Assembly (NCBI RefSeq): GCF_003096195.1
Contig: NZ_CP023004.1
Location: 1,902,501 to 1,966,500 of the forward strand
Origin: Ereboglobus luteus
GTDB lineage: Bacteria; Verrucomicrobiota; Verrucomicrobiia; Opitutales; Opitutaceae
Length of the DNA: 64,000 bases
Direction of reading: 5' to 3'
Position 1 is the first letter of the stretch, and each line of letters opens with the position of its first letter. The translations under genes and the position numbers were made by a program. The notes below the pieces were generated by a model. It saw only the letters and a list, made by a program, of their open reading frames with translations. It was not told where the DNA came from and made no database searches. Shown one piece after another: positions 61,238 to 64,000 of this stretch.

Positions 61238-64000
61238 ATGATTCTCGAAACCATGCTCCAGCGGCTCTACGCGAGCCTCACCTCAGGCCCCGGACTCAAC
61301 GCCCGCCCCCACGGCAGCCGCCAGCGCATTGACCTTCACGATTTCCGCCACCTGCAAGGCGCCGATCCCGCCGCCGGGTTTCTCGCGCAACTCCTTTCCG
61401 CCGCGGGCAAGTCGATCGAGTTTCCCGCCAAGACCCCCGCCTTCAAAAAACCCGACTACCCCGAGAGCGAGTGGTCCGACGAGCAGAAGGACGCCCGCGC
61501 CGCCGCCGAACGCCAGACTCGCGTGCTCAACAAAACCCGCGAGATTGCCGCTGACGCCGTTGACTACTACAACGACTACGGCGAACAAGCCCTCTACATC
61601 GGCTTCCCGCTTCTCTCCATCCCCGCGCGCGACGACAACCACGGCTCCCGCGCCCGCTCGCGCAGCGCCCGCATCCTCGCGCCCCTCGCGCTCGTCCCCG
61701 TCAACCTCACGGTGCGCCGCGACACGCGCCCCGGCATCTCGATTTCCACCAGCGGAAACGGCGCCGACCTCGTGCAACCCAACCCCGCGCTCATGGCCTG
61801 GATCGAGCAAAAAACCGGCGCCGACACCGACGAACTTTTTGCCGACGACAACGCCGAGGCCCCCTGGCGCGAAATCACCGAGATCATCAACCTCGTCGCC
61901 AAGGCCGCCGGCATCCCGCTCCCGCAACCTGGCGCGCAACCGCCGCCGCCCGCCCTCTTCGACGATGCCACGCCGCTCCAGCCCGTCCCAAAAACCGACG
62001 CGCTTCCCGACGTCCCCGCGATCCTCCCGTGCGCAGTCCTCGGCCTCTTTCCCGTCACCAATCCCGGACTCCTCCGCGACACCCAGTGGATGATCGAAAA
62101 CGAGCCCGCGCTCGACAACCCCATCCGCCCCTTCCTCACGCCCGAAGCGCTCGTCGAAACCGATCCCGATCATCACGCCGCCGAGGCCGCGGCCGAAGCC
62201 ATTCGCGACCACGCGCAACTCCCCGCGCGCGATTTTTCCAACGAGCTTCTCGTCACACACGCCGATCCATGCCAGGCCGAGGCTGTCCTTCACGCCCGCA
62301 ACAGCGCCGCCCTCGTCATCCACGGTCCTCCCGGCACCGGCAAAAGCCAGACCATCGCCAACGTCATCGGCGACCACCTTGCCCGCGGAGAAAAAGTCCT
62401 CTTTGTCTGCGACAAACGCACTGCGCTCGACGTCGTCAAATATCGCCTCGACGGCATGGGCCTCGGCCCGCTTTGCGGCGTCATCCACGATCCGCAACGT
62501 GATCGCCGCGACCTCTACCTCGGTCTCCGCGAACGCCTCGAAAATCTCGCCCAAGACCAGCTTCACCCAAACCCCGCCCCCGAGCTCGACCGCATTAACA
62601 CCCGCCTCAACAAACTCCACGCCGAGCTCCGCGAAAACTTCGACAGCCTCCACGCCACCGCGGACGGCTGCGCCTCCTTCCACGATACCTGCGGCAAATG
62701 GCTCGAACTCGCGGGTGCCGTCGCCACGCCCATCCCCGCGGTTGACGGCCTCACGCCCGCGCTCATCGAGGAGCACCGCGTCGATCTTGAGGAAGGCGTG
62801 CAGCGCGCCCTCGCCGCCCGCTGGCCCGAGAATCCATTTCGCAACCGCGTCGGCATTTCGCTCGCCGACTGGCTCGCCAAGCCCGCCGCGGCCACCGCCG
62901 CGCAACTTCGCGACCTTGTATCCAAATCCTCGATACTCGACCGCTACCCCGATTCGCCCGCCGCCCCGCTCTCCGCCGGCATCGCGCTCGACGAGCAAGT
63001 CGGCGCCCGCGTCGAACTCGCCGCCAAGCTCGACGCCGCGATTGCGCACGCCCGGCACGCCACCGCCGCGCGCCTCGCCGCCGATCCGCACTGGCAAAAC
63101 TGGCGCGCGGAAATCGAAACCCTCGCCCCCGAAAAAGAACCGCTCGCCAAACCCCTCGACCGCGAACTCCACCTCCAGACCAAGGGTGCGCTCCCCGCGC
63201 TCGCCCAGTGCAACCAGCGCCTGCTTGCGCTCCGCGAATGGCTTCCGCTCGCCGATTCGTGGAAACGCCATTTCGCCTTCTCCAAAAAAAGCGCCGCGCG
63301 CCGCGCCCTCGAACCGCTCGCACTTCCGCTCGACCGCGCCTCCGCCGAACGCGCCCAAACCTACTACGCCGCGCTCAAGGCCCGCCACCTCTGGGCCGAT
63401 GTCCACGAGCGCATCCACGCCGCGCAACCCGCCGACGCGCTCCCTCCCGACAAAACCCTCCGCGCCCTCGCCGACGCGCTTCCGTCAATTCTCGACGCCC
63501 TCGAAGCCGCCTCACTTCCCGCCAACTCCCACCTGAAATCCGCAGCCCTCTTCGCGCTGGGCGAGCAGGCAACCTCGGCCAATTTCCCCGCGCTCCTCCG
63601 CCAGGGCGCGCAACGCGCCTCCGCGCTCATCGACCTTCGCGACACCCTTGCCGCCACGAAACTTTTCCACGCCGCCGCAATCGACGAACTCATCGACGCC
63701 TGGCGCTCCAACCCCGCCGTCACCGTCGAAACCCAGCGCTTCGTCGAGTTCCAAAACACGCTCGAGGAATGCGTCCGTTACACCGACGTGATCAGCCGCC
63801 TTTCGCCCGCCCTGAGCATCGCGCTCACCCACGCCGCCGACGCCGCGCTCCCCTGGGAAACCGCCGAGCCCGCGCTCCGCCTCTCCGCCCTCACGCTCGA
63901 AATCCAGACGCAACTCCGCGAAAATCCCGCGCTCGCCCGCATCGACACGCACCGCGTCGAAGCCGCGTTTTCCGAGAAACTCGAACGCACCGCCGAGAAA
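61238..64000 (+). CDS. DUF4011-type superfamily 1 helicase, 3' truncated by the window edge
   Basis: The frame is open from ATG 61238 (or ATG 61202 in the same frame) to the last base: 921 codons with no stop. The N-terminus (MLQRLYASLTSGPGLNARPHGSRQRIDLHDF) and the block ALYIGFPLLSIPARDD...RILAPLALVPVNLTVRR resemble the DUF4011 region that precedes helicase domains. Walker A is HGPPGTGKSQTI at about residues 362-373, followed by EKVLFVCDKRTALDVVKYRLDGMGLGPLCGVIHD (motif Ia). Codons 400-900 are helical with no known motif. Some DUF4011 helicases are anti-phage factors (Hhe: DUF4011-helicase-Vsr-like-DUF3320); only the missing part would show this. Confidence 0.75.
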   Translation, partial: MILETMLQRLYASLTSGPGLNARPHGSRQRIDLHDFRHLQGADPAAGFLAQLLSAAGKSIEFPAKTPAFKKPDYPESEWSDEQKDARAAAERQTRVLNKTREIAADAVDYYNDYGEQALYIGFPLLSIPARDDNHGSRARSRSARILAPLALVPVNLTVRRDTRPGISISTSGNGADLVQPNPALMAWIEQKTGADTDELFADDNAEAPWREITEIINLVAKAAGIPLPQPGAQPPPPALFDDATPLQPVPKTDALPDVPAILPCAVLGLFPVTNPGLLRDTQWMIENEPALDNPIRPFLTPEALVETDPDHHAAEAAAEAIRDHAQLPARDFSNELLVTHADPCQAEAVLHARNSAALVIHGPPGTGKSQTIANVIGDHLARGEKVLFVCDKRTALDVVKYRLDGMGLGPLCGVIHDPQRDRRDLYLGLRERLENLAQDQLHPNPAPELDRINTRLNKLHAELRENFDSLHATADGCASFHDTCGKWLELAGAVATPIPAVDGLTPALIEEHRVDLEEGVQRALAARWPENPFRNRVGISLADWLAKPAAATAAQLRDLVSKSSILDRYPDSPAAPLSAGIALDEQVGARVELAAKLDAAIAHARHATAARLAADPHWQNWRAEIETLAPEKEPLAKPLDRELHLQTKGALPALAQCNQRLLALREWLPLADSWKRHFAFSKKSAARRALEPLALPLDRASAERAQTYYAALKARHLWADVHERIHAAQPADALPPDKTLRALADALPSILDALEAASLPANSHLKSAALFALGEQATSANFPALLRQGAQRASALIDLRDTLAATKLFHAAAIDELIDAWRSNPAVTVETQRFVEFQNTLEECVRYTDVISRLSPALSIALTHAADAALPWETAEPALRLSALTLEIQTQLRENPALARIDTHRVEAAFSEKLERTAEK

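Noticed and set aside
61283-63427. A 714-codon minus-strand frame at the right end
   Set aside because: It lies opposite the plus-strand helicase frame that carries the GPPGTGKS motif and runs off the window; its Gly/Ala/Glu-rich text has no motif.
1-64000. tRNA, rRNA, or CRISPR genes
   Set aside because: I looked through the spacers and saw no cloverleaf-like or rRNA-like sequence, but by-eye searching is not exhaustive.

Overview
The window looks like chromosomal DNA of a Gram-negative, polysaccharide-degrading bacterium, most likely Verrucomicrobiota (Opitutales/Opitutaceae-like). This rests on high GC coding sequence, an outer membrane (Pal, TonB, classical autotransporter), sulfatase / DUF4091 / sialate-esterase / uronate-isomerase genes, a fused SecDF next to YajC, and palindromic repeats whose translations (DSPV, HGRDAHAT) I associate with this phylum. 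The lineage call is inference; there is no rRNA gene here.

Layout. 1-1.7 kb: tail of a type I restriction HsdR and a self-inhibited Fic protein. 2.1-5.5 kb (minus): secreted sulfatase and DUF4091/GH123-like lipoprotein, both frameshifted. 5.7-12.6 kb (plus): AI-2E permease, two small membrane proteins, MBL-fold nuclease-like protein, DUF3108 protein, two tandem TonB paralogues, membrane metallophosphoesterase. 12.8-16.9 kb: uxaC, an esterase, a DEAD-box helicase. 17-30 kb (minus): metzincin protease with BACON domains and a C-terminal sorting-like tail, an NAD-dependent dehydrogenase and a 2815-residue autotransporter. 30.3-38.7 kb: nucleotide-sugar epimerase, gluQ, zinc-free ribosomal proteins bL36/bL31, ubiE/menG, small lipoprotein, recN, a PAP2-like pseudo-phosphatase, ybeY, an AT-rich gene of unknown function. 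38.9-44.9 kb: sialate esterase, double F5/8-C protein, S41 protease, MidA-like methyltransferase, pal. 45.1-51.5 kb: AddB/AddA-like recombination nuclease pair. 51.6-64 kb: a Pta split into two genes, speA, yajC-secDF, recJ, and a DUF4011-type helicase running off the end.

Themes. (1) Glycan use: sulfatase, DUF4091, sialate esterase, F5/8-C, uxaC and probable TonB supply. (2) DNA repair: AddAB-like, RecN, RecJ, plus possible defence genes at both edges (HsdR/Fic; DUF4011 helicase). (3) Envelope biogenesis: SecDF/YajC, Pal, autotransporter, CtpA-like protease.

Two sequence-level patterns stand out. First, five genes are broken by six single-base losses, every one in a G/C homopolymer of 4-6 bases, which points to consensus homopolymer errors. 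Second, the spacers carry unusual palindromes: mobile-looking inverted repeats, two of which sit in frame inside the addB-like and addA-like genes, and 'word-repeat' inverted repeats whose left arm lies at or just after one stop codon and whose right arm ends just before the next start codon.
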